From JAUVXJ01 sp964433755 (GTDB lineage Bacteria; Chloroflexota; Anaerolineae; UBA7937; B3-Chlor), in the NCBI GenBank assembly GCA_964433755.1, contig CAYSSR010000002.1, positions 1 through 64,000 on the forward strand: a stretch of DNA of 64,000 bases. The letters are read 5' to 3'. Position numbers and translations under genes: made by a program. This document shows, piece by piece, positions 1 to 6,821 of this stretch (position 1 is its first letter; each line of letters starts with the position of its first letter). The notes beneath the pieces are model-generated. The model worked only from the letters and a program-made list of their open reading frames with translations. It had not been told where the DNA came from and did no database searches.

Positions 1-169
1 CGGCGCCGATCACGACGGCCATCTGCACGCCGCAATCCCTCACAGTCCGGATTACGGACGCCACGTCTCTCAGGCTCTGGGCATCTATACCATAGCCATC
101 TGGACCAGCGAGCGATTCGCCCCCTAGCTTGAGCAGTATCCTCTTATACTTTGGTTTGCACTCGCTCAC
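1..169 (-). CDS. pyrH: UMP kinase, 5' part only
   Basis: Phosphorylates UMP to UDP in pyrimidine synthesis (amino acid kinase fold, cytoplasm). Only the first 56 or so codons are in the window; the gene runs off the left edge. The reading begins at a GTG and gives MSECKPKYKRILLKLGGESL, which fits the PyrH N-terminus (KYKRILLKLSGEAL-like, with the glycine-rich ATP-binding start). It lies 107 bp downstream of tsf on the same strand, in the classic rpsB-tsf-pyrH order, so co-transcription is likely. The Shine-Dalgarno sequence is weak, so the exact start is less sure than the identity. Confidence 0.9.
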   Translation of the reverse strand, partial: MSECKPKYKRILLKLGGESLAGPDGYGIDAQSLRDVASVIRTVRDCGVQMAVVIGA

Positions 170-276
170 AGGTTCTCTACGAGGGCCTGCTGCTAAGCCC
201 GATATCCTCTCCCCGTAGCCGCCCGAGCCTCAACGTCTGGTGGGCTAGCATACCATGCCGATGAAGTGTCGGGCGT

Positions 277-870
277 CTACTCTGCACCCAGCTCGAATCG
301 TGCGAATCGCCGCACCTTGATGTTCTCACCCAGCTTGGCGATCTTGCTCGTGATCAAGTCGCGGACGGTCATCTCCTCATCCTTGATGAAAGGCTGCTCG
401 AGGAGACAGACTTCCTGGTAGTACTTCTTCAGCTTCCCGTCCACGATCTTCTGCACGATCTCTTCCGGCTTGCCATCCCCTATGCCTTCGAGGTGGCGCT
501 CCTTCTCTCGCTCCAGGACGCCCTGGGGAATGTCCTCTGGCGTCAAGTATTTGGCGCCAGCCCCTGCCACCTGCATAGCTACATCGTGCGCCAGTTCCTG
601 GAAGTCCTCCGTCCGGGCCACGAAATCGGTCTCGCAGTTCAACTCCACCAACACGCCGAGCTTCCCCCCGGCGTGGATGTAGGCCTCTACTAGCCCCTCG
701 TTGGCCTCACGCTCTGCCTTCTTGGCGGCGACCGCCAGGCCCCTCTTCTTGAGCAGCTTTGCCGCCTCGTCGAAGTCGCCATTCACCTCTGCCAGAGCAT
801 TCCTGCAATCGAGAACCCCAGCCCCCGTTCGCTCCCGGAGACTCTTCACCATGTCAATAGTGATAGCCAT
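277..870 (-). CDS. tsf: Elongation factor Ts
   Basis: Guanine nucleotide exchange factor that recycles EF-Tu-GDP in the cytoplasm. The 197-residue protein begins with the UBA-like N-terminal domain (residues 1-45: KSLRERTGAGVLDC and the ALxEVNGDxxxAxxLL pattern), followed by the core with the EF-Tu-contacting TDFVART motif near residue 80. It is the short form, about 90 residues less than E. coli EF-Ts, as in several non-proteobacterial lineages. The ATG follows the rpsB stop codon directly with no spacer, so translation is probably coupled. Confidence 0.97.
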   Translation of the reverse strand: MAITIDMVKSLRERTGAGVLDCRNALAEVNGDFDEAAKLLKKRGLAVAAKKAEREANEGLVEAYIHAGGKLGVLVELNCETDFVARTEDFQELAHDVAMQVAGAGAKYLTPEDIPQGVLEREKERHLEGIGDGKPEEIVQKIVDGKLKKYYQEVCLLEQPFIKDEEMTVRDLITSKIAKLGENIKVRRFARFELGAE

Positions 871-1836
871 CTATGCTCCCTCGCCTGCCTGTACGCTGTT
901 CACAACACCAGCGCCTGGTTTCGTATCGTAATCGTCCGATCTCGCCGCTGACCTGTCCGAATTGTCAGCTTCGACGCTCCCCAGGTCCTCCGGGGCCCCC
1001 TCTTCCGTGGCCGCTCCAGTTTCCACGGAGCCCTCACCCCCGGCTGTGAACTCCTCAGCAGCTATCGGCACCTCGGCTTCCTTCTCATCCTCTTCCCGCT
1101 CTTCCGCCATCTCCACCATGTCTTCCTCTTCTTCTTCGGCGAGGATGGCGGCTCTGATCTGCTGTCCTTCGATGACGGCGTCGGCGAGCTTGTTGGAGAT
1201 CAGCTTGATGGACCGGATAGCATCATCATTGGCAGGCACCACGTAGTCGATGGGCGTGGGATCGCAATTGGTGTCCACCATAGCGATGATCGGGATACCC
1301 AGCTTATTGGCCTCCTTCACGGCGATCTGCTCCCGCCTGACGTCCGTGATGAACACGAGGCTGGGCAGGCGATCCATGCTCTTGATGCCACCCAACCTGC
1401 GGTGCAGCTTGGCCATCTGGCGTTCCAGGCCCAAGACTTCCTTCTTGGTCAAACCCTCGAACTCTCCCCGCTCGAACCTCTGCTCCAGGTCGATCAGATA
1501 GTCAATACGCCGGCGGATGGTGCGGAAGTTGGTCAGCGTGCCCCCAAGCCAGCGCTCATTCACGCAAGGCATGCCGCACCTCGCGGCCGCCTCAGCGATG
1601 TTCTCCTGTGCCTGCTTCTTCGTTCCCACGAACAGCAGCATCCCACCTCTGCTGATGTCCTCGGTGATCAACTCTGTGACGGTCTGTAACCGCTCTATCG
1701 TCTGCTGGATATCTATGATGTGGATACCGTTTCTCTCGGTGAAGATATAGGAACGCATCTTGGGATGCCATCGCTTGATGCGATGCCCAAAATGCACACC
1801 TGCCTCCAGCAGCTCTTTCATCTCTACTACTGCCAT
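871..1836 (-). CDS. rpsB: 30S ribosomal protein S2 with acidic C-terminal tail
   Basis: Structural protein of the small subunit. I chose the ATG at 1836 (MAVVEMKELLEAGVHFGH), which has AAGGAG about 8 nt upstream; an open frame continues upstream to 1986 but lacks S2 similarity. Residues 1-225 carry the S2 fold (HFGHRIKRWHPKM, FVGTKKQA, NERWLGGTLTN, PTPIDYVVPANDDA). The last 95 or so residues are a low-complexity, strongly acidic extension (runs of E and D, then G/A/S-rich) absent from typical S2 of about 230-260 residues. First gene of rpsB-tsf-pyrH. Confidence 0.96.
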   Translation of the reverse strand: MAVVEMKELLEAGVHFGHRIKRWHPKMRSYIFTERNGIHIIDIQQTIERLQTVTELITEDISRGGMLLFVGTKKQAQENIAEAAARCGMPCVNERWLGGTLTNFRTIRRRIDYLIDLEQRFERGEFEGLTKKEVLGLERQMAKLHRRLGGIKSMDRLPSLVFITDVRREQIAVKEANKLGIPIIAMVDTNCDPTPIDYVVPANDDAIRSIKLISNKLADAVIEGQQIRAAILAEEEEEDMVEMAEEREEDEKEAEVPIAAEEFTAGGEGSVETGAATEEGAPEDLGSVEADNSDRSAARSDDYDTKPGAGVVNSVQAGEGA

Positions 1837-1890
1837 TCTCGCGCTCCTTCGTTTGTTTTGGACCTCCGCCTTCTTCATCCCCAGCGGGAA

Positions 1891-1921
1891 CCCGGCCTTC
1901 GCCACGGACGGCGATTCCGGG
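1891..1921 (-). repeat. Two-tier hairpin in the rpsB leader
   Basis: On the minus strand CCCGG pairs with CCGGG, enclosing CGCC-GTCCGT-GGCG. It lies between the putative rpsB promoter and the start codon, so it would be in the 5' leader, where ribosomal protein operons often carry autoregulatory structures. No T-run follows, so it is not an intrinsic terminator. Function is inference. Confidence 0.35.
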
Positions 1922-1968
1922 CAACCCCCGCTCGGTCGGAGGGCGTGCGTTCTCCGTATATCCACCAT

Positions 1969-1997
1969 ATCATAGCACATAGACAAGTGTCACGCAA
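1969..1997 (-). promoter_or_regulatory. Putative sigma-70 promoter of rpsB-tsf-pyrH
   Basis: Minus-strand -35 TTGCGT and -10 TATGAT separated by 17 bp, giving a predicted start near 1962 and a leader of about 125 nt. The -35 is weak (3 of 6 consensus bases), the -10 good (5 of 6). Confidence 0.45.
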
Positions 1998-2059
1998 ACC
2001 CCGAAGCGACCCGCATTGCGCCCGTTCGTCAGTCATCGATGACACAGCGCCGTCCAGCC

Positions 2060-2088
2060 TTGAGGTTGGCTTGCGCCTATGGTATACT
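2060..2088 (+). promoter_or_regulatory. Putative sigma-70 promoter of the Trm112-like gene
   Basis: -35 TTGAGG, 17-bp spacer, -10 TATACT, ending 42 bp before the start codon at 2131. Its orientation and distance fit transcription of the two small genes that follow. Confidence 0.6.
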
Positions 2089-2130
2089 GAGGCCAATCAG
2101 CGACTGGAGGCGCGGAGAGGAGACACTGCC

Positions 2131-2331
2131 ATGATCAATGAGGACTTGTTGGCCATTCTGGCCTGTCCTGCCTGCAAGACCAAGGTAGAACTGGTGAAGG
2201 ACACCTGGCTGGTGTGCACCAACGACGAATGCCGCCGCAAGTACCCCATACGCGACGGCATCCCCATCATGCTCGTTGAAGAGGGGGACAAGTACGTGGA
2301 CGTCGAGGTCGAGGATCTCGGCGCACCATGA
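2131..2331 (+). CDS. Trm112-like (UPF0434 family) zinc-ribbon protein
   Basis: Small 66-residue protein. MINEDLLAILACPACKTKVE opens with a CxxC pair (C12, C15) and continues to a second cysteine pair (C29, C34), then the family's YPIRDGIPIMLVEE segment. Members are zinc-ribbon proteins; eukaryotic and archaeal Trm112 activates methyltransferases, while bacterial members are mostly uncharacterised. The ATG at 2131 is preceded by a GAGAGGAGA ribosome site; the open frame upstream of it shows no similarity. A good promoter lies just upstream. Family assignment is confident; partner unknown. Confidence 0.85.
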   Translation: MINEDLLAILACPACKTKVELVKDTWLVCTNDECRRKYPIRDGIPIMLVEEGDKYVDVEVEDLGAP

Positions 2332-2524
2332 CCGTGTGAAGTCCAGGGAACGGAGCGGAGGCCAGCGCTAGCTGTCACTGGCCTAGACGCCCGGGGACAG
2401 GATGACTGGCCTCCGAAGAGATAGTGACCACAGCGGCCGCGCTGCCGCTCTACCATCCGGCGTCCATCAGGTTCTCCTCATTGAGGAGTGATGCGGAGGA
2501 TTGAGCGAAAGGAGGTATCTGGCA

Positions 2525-2776
2525 ATGGCGGAGAAGGAGATCGGGAAAATCACCAACTACTTCTCGAAGATCGGAGTAGCTGTCATCGAACTGACCGCTC
2601 CTGTACGGTTGGGGGATGAGATCCACGTCGTGGGAGGAGAGCGCGATTTCAGCCAGACGGTGGAGTCCATGCAGGTGGAGCACCAGGCGATTGAAGAGGG
2701 CCAGGCGGGGCAAGAGATCGCGATAAAGCTCGATCAGAAAGCCCGCCCAGGGGACACCGTCTACAAGGCAGAATAG
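2525..2776 (+). CDS. EF-Tu domain 2-like small beta-barrel protein
   Basis: 83-residue cytoplasmic protein. It resembles the stand-alone 'translation elongation factor-like' family: one beta-barrel like domain 2 of translational GTPases (VRLGDEIHVVG, ESMQVEHQAIEEGQAGQEIAIKL), with no G domain. The ATG at 2525 is chosen because a perfect AGGAGG lies about 8 nt upstream. It follows the Trm112-like gene by 193 bp on the same strand. No experimentally defined function is known to me for this stand-alone form. Confidence 0.75.
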   Translation: MAEKEIGKITNYFSKIGVAVIELTAPVRLGDEIHVVGGERDFSQTVESMQVEHQAIEEGQAGQEIAIKLDQKARPGDTVYKAE

Positions 2777-3084
2777 AACACGTTGAGCGCCAGGACGACC
2801 ACCTGCGGATCGCCCTGGAGATGACGGAGCGCCCTTCGCGTTGGACTTCCGAGCGGGCAAGGGACTCGAACCACGAGACGCGTGGAGATGCGAGAGGACT
2901 TCTGCGGTGCTGCCCGCTGCCCCAGGTACGGAGCCGTGACTTGACCAATGGAAACAGAGGCGCTGATCGTTCAGGGTGTATCCCGTCGGATAGCCGCGCC
3001 GATGCTCTGGCGGGCGGTCGGGATCACTACGGGAGCGACTACAGTGTCTCCACGTGCAGCAGCCATCGTGCCGACTCGCAGAAA

Positions 3085-3114
3085 GAGAGACGAGGTTCCG
3101 GCGCCTCGTCTCTC
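3085..3114 (+). repeat. 11-bp perfect inverted repeat (hairpin)
   Basis: GAGAGACGAGG, an 8-nt loop, then CCTCGTCTCTC. On the plus strand it is followed by AGTATAAGGAGG rather than a T-run; on the minus strand by TTTCT. It may end the transcript of the upstream small genes or act as an RNA regulatory element. Evidence is structural only. Confidence 0.55.
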
Positions 3115-3117
3115 AGT

Positions 3118-3142
3118 ATAAGGAGGAAACATAAGGAGGAAA
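3118..3142 (+). repeat. Tandem repeat of a Shine-Dalgarno-like 13-mer
   Basis: ATAAGGAGGAAA occurs at 3118-3129 and again at 3131-3142. Each copy holds a perfect AGGAGG, but no ATG, GTG or TTG lies at usable distance. Purpose unknown. Confidence 0.6.
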
Positions 3143-3259
3143 GGTTTCCCTACCATCATTCTAGCACGCCCACGGCACCTTGGTCAATAGTACTCTATAC
3201 CTACTAGGCAGCCCTATCCGGCACGAGCGTTGGGCACGCGAACTGGAGCATTGGAGGAG

Positions 3260-3679
3260 ATGGTGGCTCGAGCGACAGTCAAGTGGATCGGCAAGGGGCA
3301 ATTCGTCGGCACCGATAGCACCAGGCACAGCGTCGTGATGTCTACGCAGGATGAAGACAACGCTACGGGCATGAAGCCCTCCGAAATGCTCCTCGTGGCC
3401 CTGGGTGGGTGCACGGGTGTGGACGTGGTCTCCATCCTCAAGAAGCGCCGGCAAGACGTGACTGGTCTTGAGATTGAACTCACAGCGGAGCAGGACCCCA
3501 ATCCTCCGTGGACGTTCCGTCGGATCAACGCCCACTATACTCTGCGTGGCTCCAACCTGTCAGAGAGCGCGGTGCAACGAGCTATCCAACTCTCCGAGGA
3601 GAAGTACTGCTCCGTCGGCGTCACTCTTTCCGGCACGGCGGAGATTACCAGCAGTTACACCATCGTCGGCGACGAGTGA
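3260..3679 (+). CDS. OsmC/Ohr family peroxiredoxin-like protein
   Basis: 139-residue cytoplasmic protein of the OsmC fold. Two conserved cysteines are in place: C51 in MLLVALGGCTGVD and C117 in EEKYCSVG, the pair that reduces organic hydroperoxides in characterised members. The central segment FRRINAHYTLRG also fits. The start is uncertain by one codon: the ATG at 3260 sits very close to GGAGGAG, and the next codon (GTG, 3263) has better spacing. It precedes the cooC genes by 86 bp and may be co-transcribed. OsmC versus YhfA subfamily cannot be settled here. Confidence 0.85.
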   Translation: MVARATVKWIGKGQFVGTDSTRHSVVMSTQDEDNATGMKPSEMLLVALGGCTGVDVVSILKKRRQDVTGLEIELTAEQDPNPPWTFRRINAHYTLRGSNLSESAVQRAIQLSEEKYCSVGVTLSGTAEITSSYTIVGDE

Positions 3680-3688
3680 CGAGTGAGC

Positions 3689-3740
3689 CTCGGCGAGCCT
3701 ATGGCGTCAGCGCCATCGTGCCTTGGGAGCCTACGCCGAG
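3689..3740 (+). repeat. Nested hairpin between osmC-like gene and cooC
   Basis: Outer arms CTCGGCG (3689-3695) and CGCCGAG (3734-3740) enclose an inner perfect stem ATGGCG-TCAG-CGCCAT (3701-3716). No T-run follows. It lies 26 bp before the cooC start and could influence read-through or mRNA stability. Confidence 0.45.
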
Positions 3741-3765
3741 TCAATGAGTCAAACACGGGGGTACC

Positions 3766-4551
3766 ATGGCCAGAATCGTAGCGGTTGCGGGGAAAGGTGG
3801 CACCGGCAAGACCCTGGTGTCGGCCCTGCTCGTGAGTTACCTGGTGGACGGCGGGCGTGGGCCGGTGTTGGCCATAGATGCTGACCCCAGCACCAACCTG
3901 GACCTCACACTAGGTACCACGATCGAAGAGACAGTGGGCGACATCCGCGAGGATACCTCCGAGCAAGTCAGCACAGGGACTTTCGCCAGCGGCATCAGCA
4001 AACCCGAGTACCTGGAAATGAGGGTCAACCAGGCCATTACCGAGGAGAAAGGCTACGACCTCCTCGCTATGGGCCGACCGGAAGGTCCAGGCTGCTATTG
4101 CGCCGCCAACAACATGCTACGGCAATGTATAGACCGCCTCTCCAAGTCTTACAACTACGTGGTCATAGACAATGAGGCCGGCCTGGAGCATCTCAGCCGG
4201 CGCACCACCGAGAACGTGGACCTGCTCCTCATCGTCTCTGATCCTACCATGCGAGGCCTGAAGACTGCGGAGAGGGTCACCCAACTCATAGATGAGCTGA
4301 AGACCCAGGTGAGTAACACCCGTCTGATCATCAACCGCGTGCCCACAGGCTCCGACGGGCAGCCCGCTCTCCCGCTCGAGCTAAGCAAGTTCATCGATGA
4401 GAAGGAATTGAAGCTGGCCGGATTAATCCCCATGGACCCCCTGGTGGCAGAATACGACGTCGTGGGGCGCCCGCTCGTCCAACTTCCGCAAGAATCACCT
4501 GCTCGCCGAGCAGTGGAAGCCGCGTTCGACTCCCTCGATGGCTTGCTATAG
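3766..4551 (+). CDS. cooC: CooC-type nickel-insertion ATPase (copy 1)
   Basis: SIMIBI-class P-loop ATPase that, in characterised homologues (CooC, AcsF), delivers nickel to carbon monoxide dehydrogenase. Of 261 residues, the N-terminus carries the deviant Walker A (AGKGGTGKT, with the signature lysine), then AIDADPSTNLD. C110 and C112 form the CxC motif that binds nickel or zinc at the CooC dimer interface (GPGCYCAANN). VVIDNEAGLEHLSR is the family's Walker B-like segment. The ATG is 26 bp after a nested hairpin. No CODH subunit is in the window. A CooC-like protein is confident; the client enzyme is inferred. Confidence 0.9.
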   Translation: MARIVAVAGKGGTGKTLVSALLVSYLVDGGRGPVLAIDADPSTNLDLTLGTTIEETVGDIREDTSEQVSTGTFASGISKPEYLEMRVNQAITEEKGYDLLAMGRPEGPGCYCAANNMLRQCIDRLSKSYNYVVIDNEAGLEHLSRRTTENVDLLLIVSDPTMRGLKTAERVTQLIDELKTQVSNTRLIINRVPTGSDGQPALPLELSKFIDEKELKLAGLIPMDPLVAEYDVVGRPLVQLPQESPARRAVEAAFDSLDGLL

Positions 4552-4596
4552 CGTTCTCGCAGCGTTCCCCGCATTTCACCAGACCAAGGAGGCGAA

Positions 4597-5385
4597 GTGT
4601 CCAAGATAGCGGTAACCGGAAAAGGCGGCGTGGGCAAGACTACGGTGACCAGCCTGCTGGCCCACAACTATGCTCAGCAAGGACGCAGAGTCATCGTCAT
4701 TGATGCCGACCCGTCACCCAACCTCGCCTGGGCCTTGGGCTTCCCGCCGGAACTCGTAGCCCAGATCACGCCTATCGCAGAGATGGACGAGCTCATCGAA
4801 GAGCGCACTGGAGCGAAGCCCGGTGGGGTGGGAGGGTGGTTCAAGATGAACCCCCGCGTCGACGATATCCCAGAACGCTTCAGCGCCGAGCACCATGGCG
4901 TCAAGCTCCTGCAGTTGGGCACCGTCAAGAAAGGCGGCGGCGGCTGCATCTGCCCCGAGAGTGTTCTCGTCAAGACGCTGGTTACCCACCTTCTCCTCGA
5001 CGACTCCTCAGAAGAAGTGATCATGGACATGGAGGCCGGTGTGGAGCATCTCGGTCGAGCCACCGCGCAAGCCGTCGATGCTTTCCTCATCGTGGTGGAA
5101 CCCGGACGTCGAAGCCTTCAAACGGCCGAACTGATCCAGCGCTTGGCGCAGGACATCGGCATCACGAATCTGTATCTGATCGGCAACGGCGTACGCGACG
5201 AGCGAGACGAAGAATTCCTCCGCCAGCACAGCCCCCATCTCCCGATCCTGGGCCTCCTGCCCTACAGTCCCGAGGCTATTGAGGCCGACATGCAGGGCAT
5301 CGCCGTTTTCGACGCAGCGCCCAAGCTCGTCGAAGCAACCAAGCTCATAGCCGCACAGCTCGACGAGCTGAAGGCGGCAACCTAG
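4597..5385 (+). CDS. cooC: CooC-type nickel-insertion ATPase (copy 2)
   Basis: A 262-residue paralogue of the preceding gene, 45 bp downstream and surely co-transcribed. GTG start with AAGGAGGCGAA upstream. It has the deviant Walker A (TGKGGVGKTT), VIDADPSPNLAWALG, the CxC metal site at C117 and C119 (GGCICPES), and MDMEAGVEHLGRATA. Between the P loop and the CxC it carries an insert (PRVDDIPERF region) typical of CooC/AcsF proteins. Two divergent copies may serve two nickel enzymes, such as monofunctional CODH and the CODH/ACS complex; that division is inference. Confidence 0.88.
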   Translation: MSKIAVTGKGGVGKTTVTSLLAHNYAQQGRRVIVIDADPSPNLAWALGFPPELVAQITPIAEMDELIEERTGAKPGGVGGWFKMNPRVDDIPERFSAEHHGVKLLQLGTVKKGGGGCICPESVLVKTLVTHLLLDDSSEEVIMDMEAGVEHLGRATAQAVDAFLIVVEPGRRSLQTAELIQRLAQDIGITNLYLIGNGVRDERDEEFLRQHSPHLPILGLLPYSPEAIEADMQGIAVFDAAPKLVEATKLIAAQLDELKAAT

Positions 5386-5494
5386 CCCACAACCACTCCG
5401 TCAGTCGACGGTCGCACCGGGCAAGCCCGGCGGGACCACCTCAACGGCTGCCTCCAACTCGCCACTCTATCCCCGAGACAAGACTGTGTGTCTC

Positions 5495-5511
5495 TTGCAA
5501 CAGAGTTGCAC
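5495..5511 (+). promoter_or_regulatory. Nur-type operator
   Basis: TTGCAA-CAGAG-TTGCAC, a near-perfect match to the Streptomyces nickel regulator box (tTGCaa-N5-ttGCAA). It directly abuts the -35 hexamer at 5512, a position suited to repression. The downstream genes are a Fur-family regulator and a nickel/cobalt transporter, which supports the reading. Base-level match is seen; function is inference. Confidence 0.65.
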
Positions 5512-5540
5512 TTGACAAGGAATAGCAGTTGTGGTATACT
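5512..5540 (+). promoter_or_regulatory. Consensus sigma-70 promoter of the Fur-family gene
   Basis: -35 TTGACA (perfect), 17-bp spacer, -10 TATACT (5 of 6). It ends 23 bp before the start codon, so the leader is short. The strongest promoter match in the window, overlapped upstream by the Nur-type box. Confidence 0.8.
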
Positions 5541-5563
5541 CTTGGATGTAATCGGGAGGAGCC

Positions 5564-5992
5564 ATGACGCATCACCACAAAGTAGTCGAAGCACTGCAGC
5601 AGATAGGCTATCGCCTGACTCCCCAGCGCATGATGATCCTCGAGGCCATAGCCGACAGGGGAGGCCACGTCAGCGCAGAAGAGATCTTGGAGACTGTTCG
5701 CGTAGAGTACCCGTACCTCGACATCTCTACCGTCTACCGTACTCTCGATCTTCTGAAGACCCTGCACCTCGCAAGCGAGACAGACCTGGGACGCGGCCAC
5801 GCCCAGTATGAACTACTCAGCAAGGGACTTCACCATCACCTCATTTGCACCGAGTGCGGCAAGATTCTGGACGTAGAGAACTCGTTTCTCGATCCGTTGA
5901 GACGATCCATAGACGAGACATACGATTTCTACCCCGAGATAGAGCACCTGGCTATCTTCGGGATATGCGGCAAGTGTAAGACCGCTGTCTGA
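5564..5992 (+). CDS. Fur-family metalloregulator, probably nickel-responsive (Nur)
   Basis: DNA-binding metal sensor of 142 residues. An N-terminal winged helix (residues 8-80: GYRLTPQRMMILEAI, STVYRTLDLL) precedes a dimerisation domain with the HHHLICTECGK metal segment (H90-H92, C95, C98) and a second structural-zinc pair (C135, C138) at the C-terminus. Fur, Zur, PerR and Nur share this layout. I favour Nur because the promoter carries a TTGCAA-N5-TTGCAC box and the flanking genes are CooC ATPases and a nickel-type ECF transporter. Autoregulation is likely from the operator position. The family is certain; the metal is inferred. Confidence 0.9.
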   Translation: MTHHHKVVEALQQIGYRLTPQRMMILEAIADRGGHVSAEEILETVRVEYPYLDISTVYRTLDLLKTLHLASETDLGRGHAQYELLSKGLHHHLICTECGKILDVENSFLDPLRRSIDETYDFYPEIEHLAIFGICGKCKTAV

Positions 5993-6074
5993 TCACCAGG
6001 CCAGATAGTGGCACCTAGCCACGCTGGCAAATACGGCATCATCCGCGTGGCGCCGATGCACACACGTGATTCCC

Positions 6075-6093
6075 ACCGTGCAAGAAGCACGGT
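6075..6093 (+). repeat. 7-bp hairpin upstream of the nickel transporter
   Basis: Perfect inverted repeat ACCGTGC-AAGAA-GCACGGT, ending 21 bp before the ATG at 6115. No promoter hexamers flank it convincingly, so the transporter may be read from the Fur-gene promoter. It may be an operator half-related to the Nur box (shared TGCAA core) or an RNA hairpin. Confidence 0.45.
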
Positions 6094-6114
6094 TGAGCAA
6101 GAAAGGAGAGAGTC

Positions 6115-6810
6115 ATGATCATCTTCAGCACTGCGTGGCTTATACCGGTCCTGACACCGAAGGCCATGCACATCCCTGACGGATTCCTGTCCGTCATGGT
6201 CGCGGGAGTAGCCTGGGTCCTCGCCATCGTGGCCCTGGCCTACGCCGCCCGTCAGAGTAATCGGCAACTCGGCGAGAGACAGGTGCCTTTGATGGGCGTG
6301 ATGGCCGCCTTCATCTTTGCCGCCCAGATGCTCAACTTCCCCGTCGCCGGCGGCACATCAGGGCACCTTATTGGAGGGGCTCTGGCAGCCATCCTCCTAG
6401 GCCCCTGGGCGGGCATGCTCGTCATGACCAGCGTGGTCGCGGTCCAAGCACTGCTCTTTCAGGATGGTGGGCTGGTGGCAATGGGGGCCAATATCCTCAA
6501 CATGGCAGTAGTCGCCACCCTCGTCGGCTACTACGTGTACATCGCCGTACAGCGAGTCCTGGGTAACAGGACCTGGGCGAACCTGGGGAGCGCCTTCGTG
6601 GCTGCCTGGTGTTCAGTCTTCGTGACTTCCCTGGTCTGTGCGATCCAACTTGCCCTGTCGGGCTCTTCGCCACTAATGGTTGCGCTGCCGGCCATGGGGG
6701 GAGTTCATGCCCTCATCGGCGTGGGCGAGGGTCTGGTCACAGTTGCCGCGCTGGCGTTCATCACCGCCACCAGGCGTGACCTCGTCCAATCCCAGCCAAC
6801 CGCAAACTAG
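6115..6810 (+). CDS. nikM: Nickel/cobalt ECF transporter substrate-binding component
   Basis: Membrane S-component (CbiM/NikM family) that binds Ni2+ or Co2+. The hallmark MHIPDGFL, whose Met and His coordinate the metal, begins at residue 18; the 17 preceding residues are hydrophobic and end in Ala, like the cleavable leader of many CbiM proteins that exposes Met-His at the N-terminus. Translation from 6115 is supported by a strong AAGGAGAG; a start at 6166 is possible. Five or six membrane segments follow, with GGTSGHLIGG and GANILNMA motifs. The neighbours (PDGLE protein, Q and O components) and the Nur box favour nickel over cobalt. Confidence 0.92.
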   Translation: MIIFSTAWLIPVLTPKAMHIPDGFLSVMVAGVAWVLAIVALAYAARQSNRQLGERQVPLMGVMAAFIFAAQMLNFPVAGGTSGHLIGGALAAILLGPWAGMLVMTSVVAVQALLFQDGGLVAMGANILNMAVVATLVGYYVYIAVQRVLGNRTWANLGSAFVAAWCSVFVTSLVCAIQLALSGSSPLMVALPAMGGVHALIGVGEGLVTVAALAFITATRRDLVQSQPTAN

Positions 6811-6821
6811 GGAGGACACAG

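Larger units (their letters stand above)
2777..3259 (+). other. Non-coding stretch with hairpin and duplicated ribosome-binding sequence
   Basis: 483 bp with no convincing gene in any frame. It contains an 11-bp perfect inverted repeat (3085-3114) and a tandem 13-bp repeat with two AGGAGG cores (3118-3142) not followed by any start codon in reach. I looked for the T-box GGGTGGTACCGCG signature and for tRNA-like structure and found neither. Confidence 0.5.

Noticed and set aside
2777..3259. T-box or other riboswitch in the 483-bp gap
   Set aside because: No T-box consensus, no matching tRNA-binding stem, and no aminoacyl-tRNA or amino acid gene downstream.
5993..6114. Cobalamin riboswitch before the cobalt/nickel transporter
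   Set aside because: Only 122 bp are available and no B12-box sequence is present; the locus context favours nickel.
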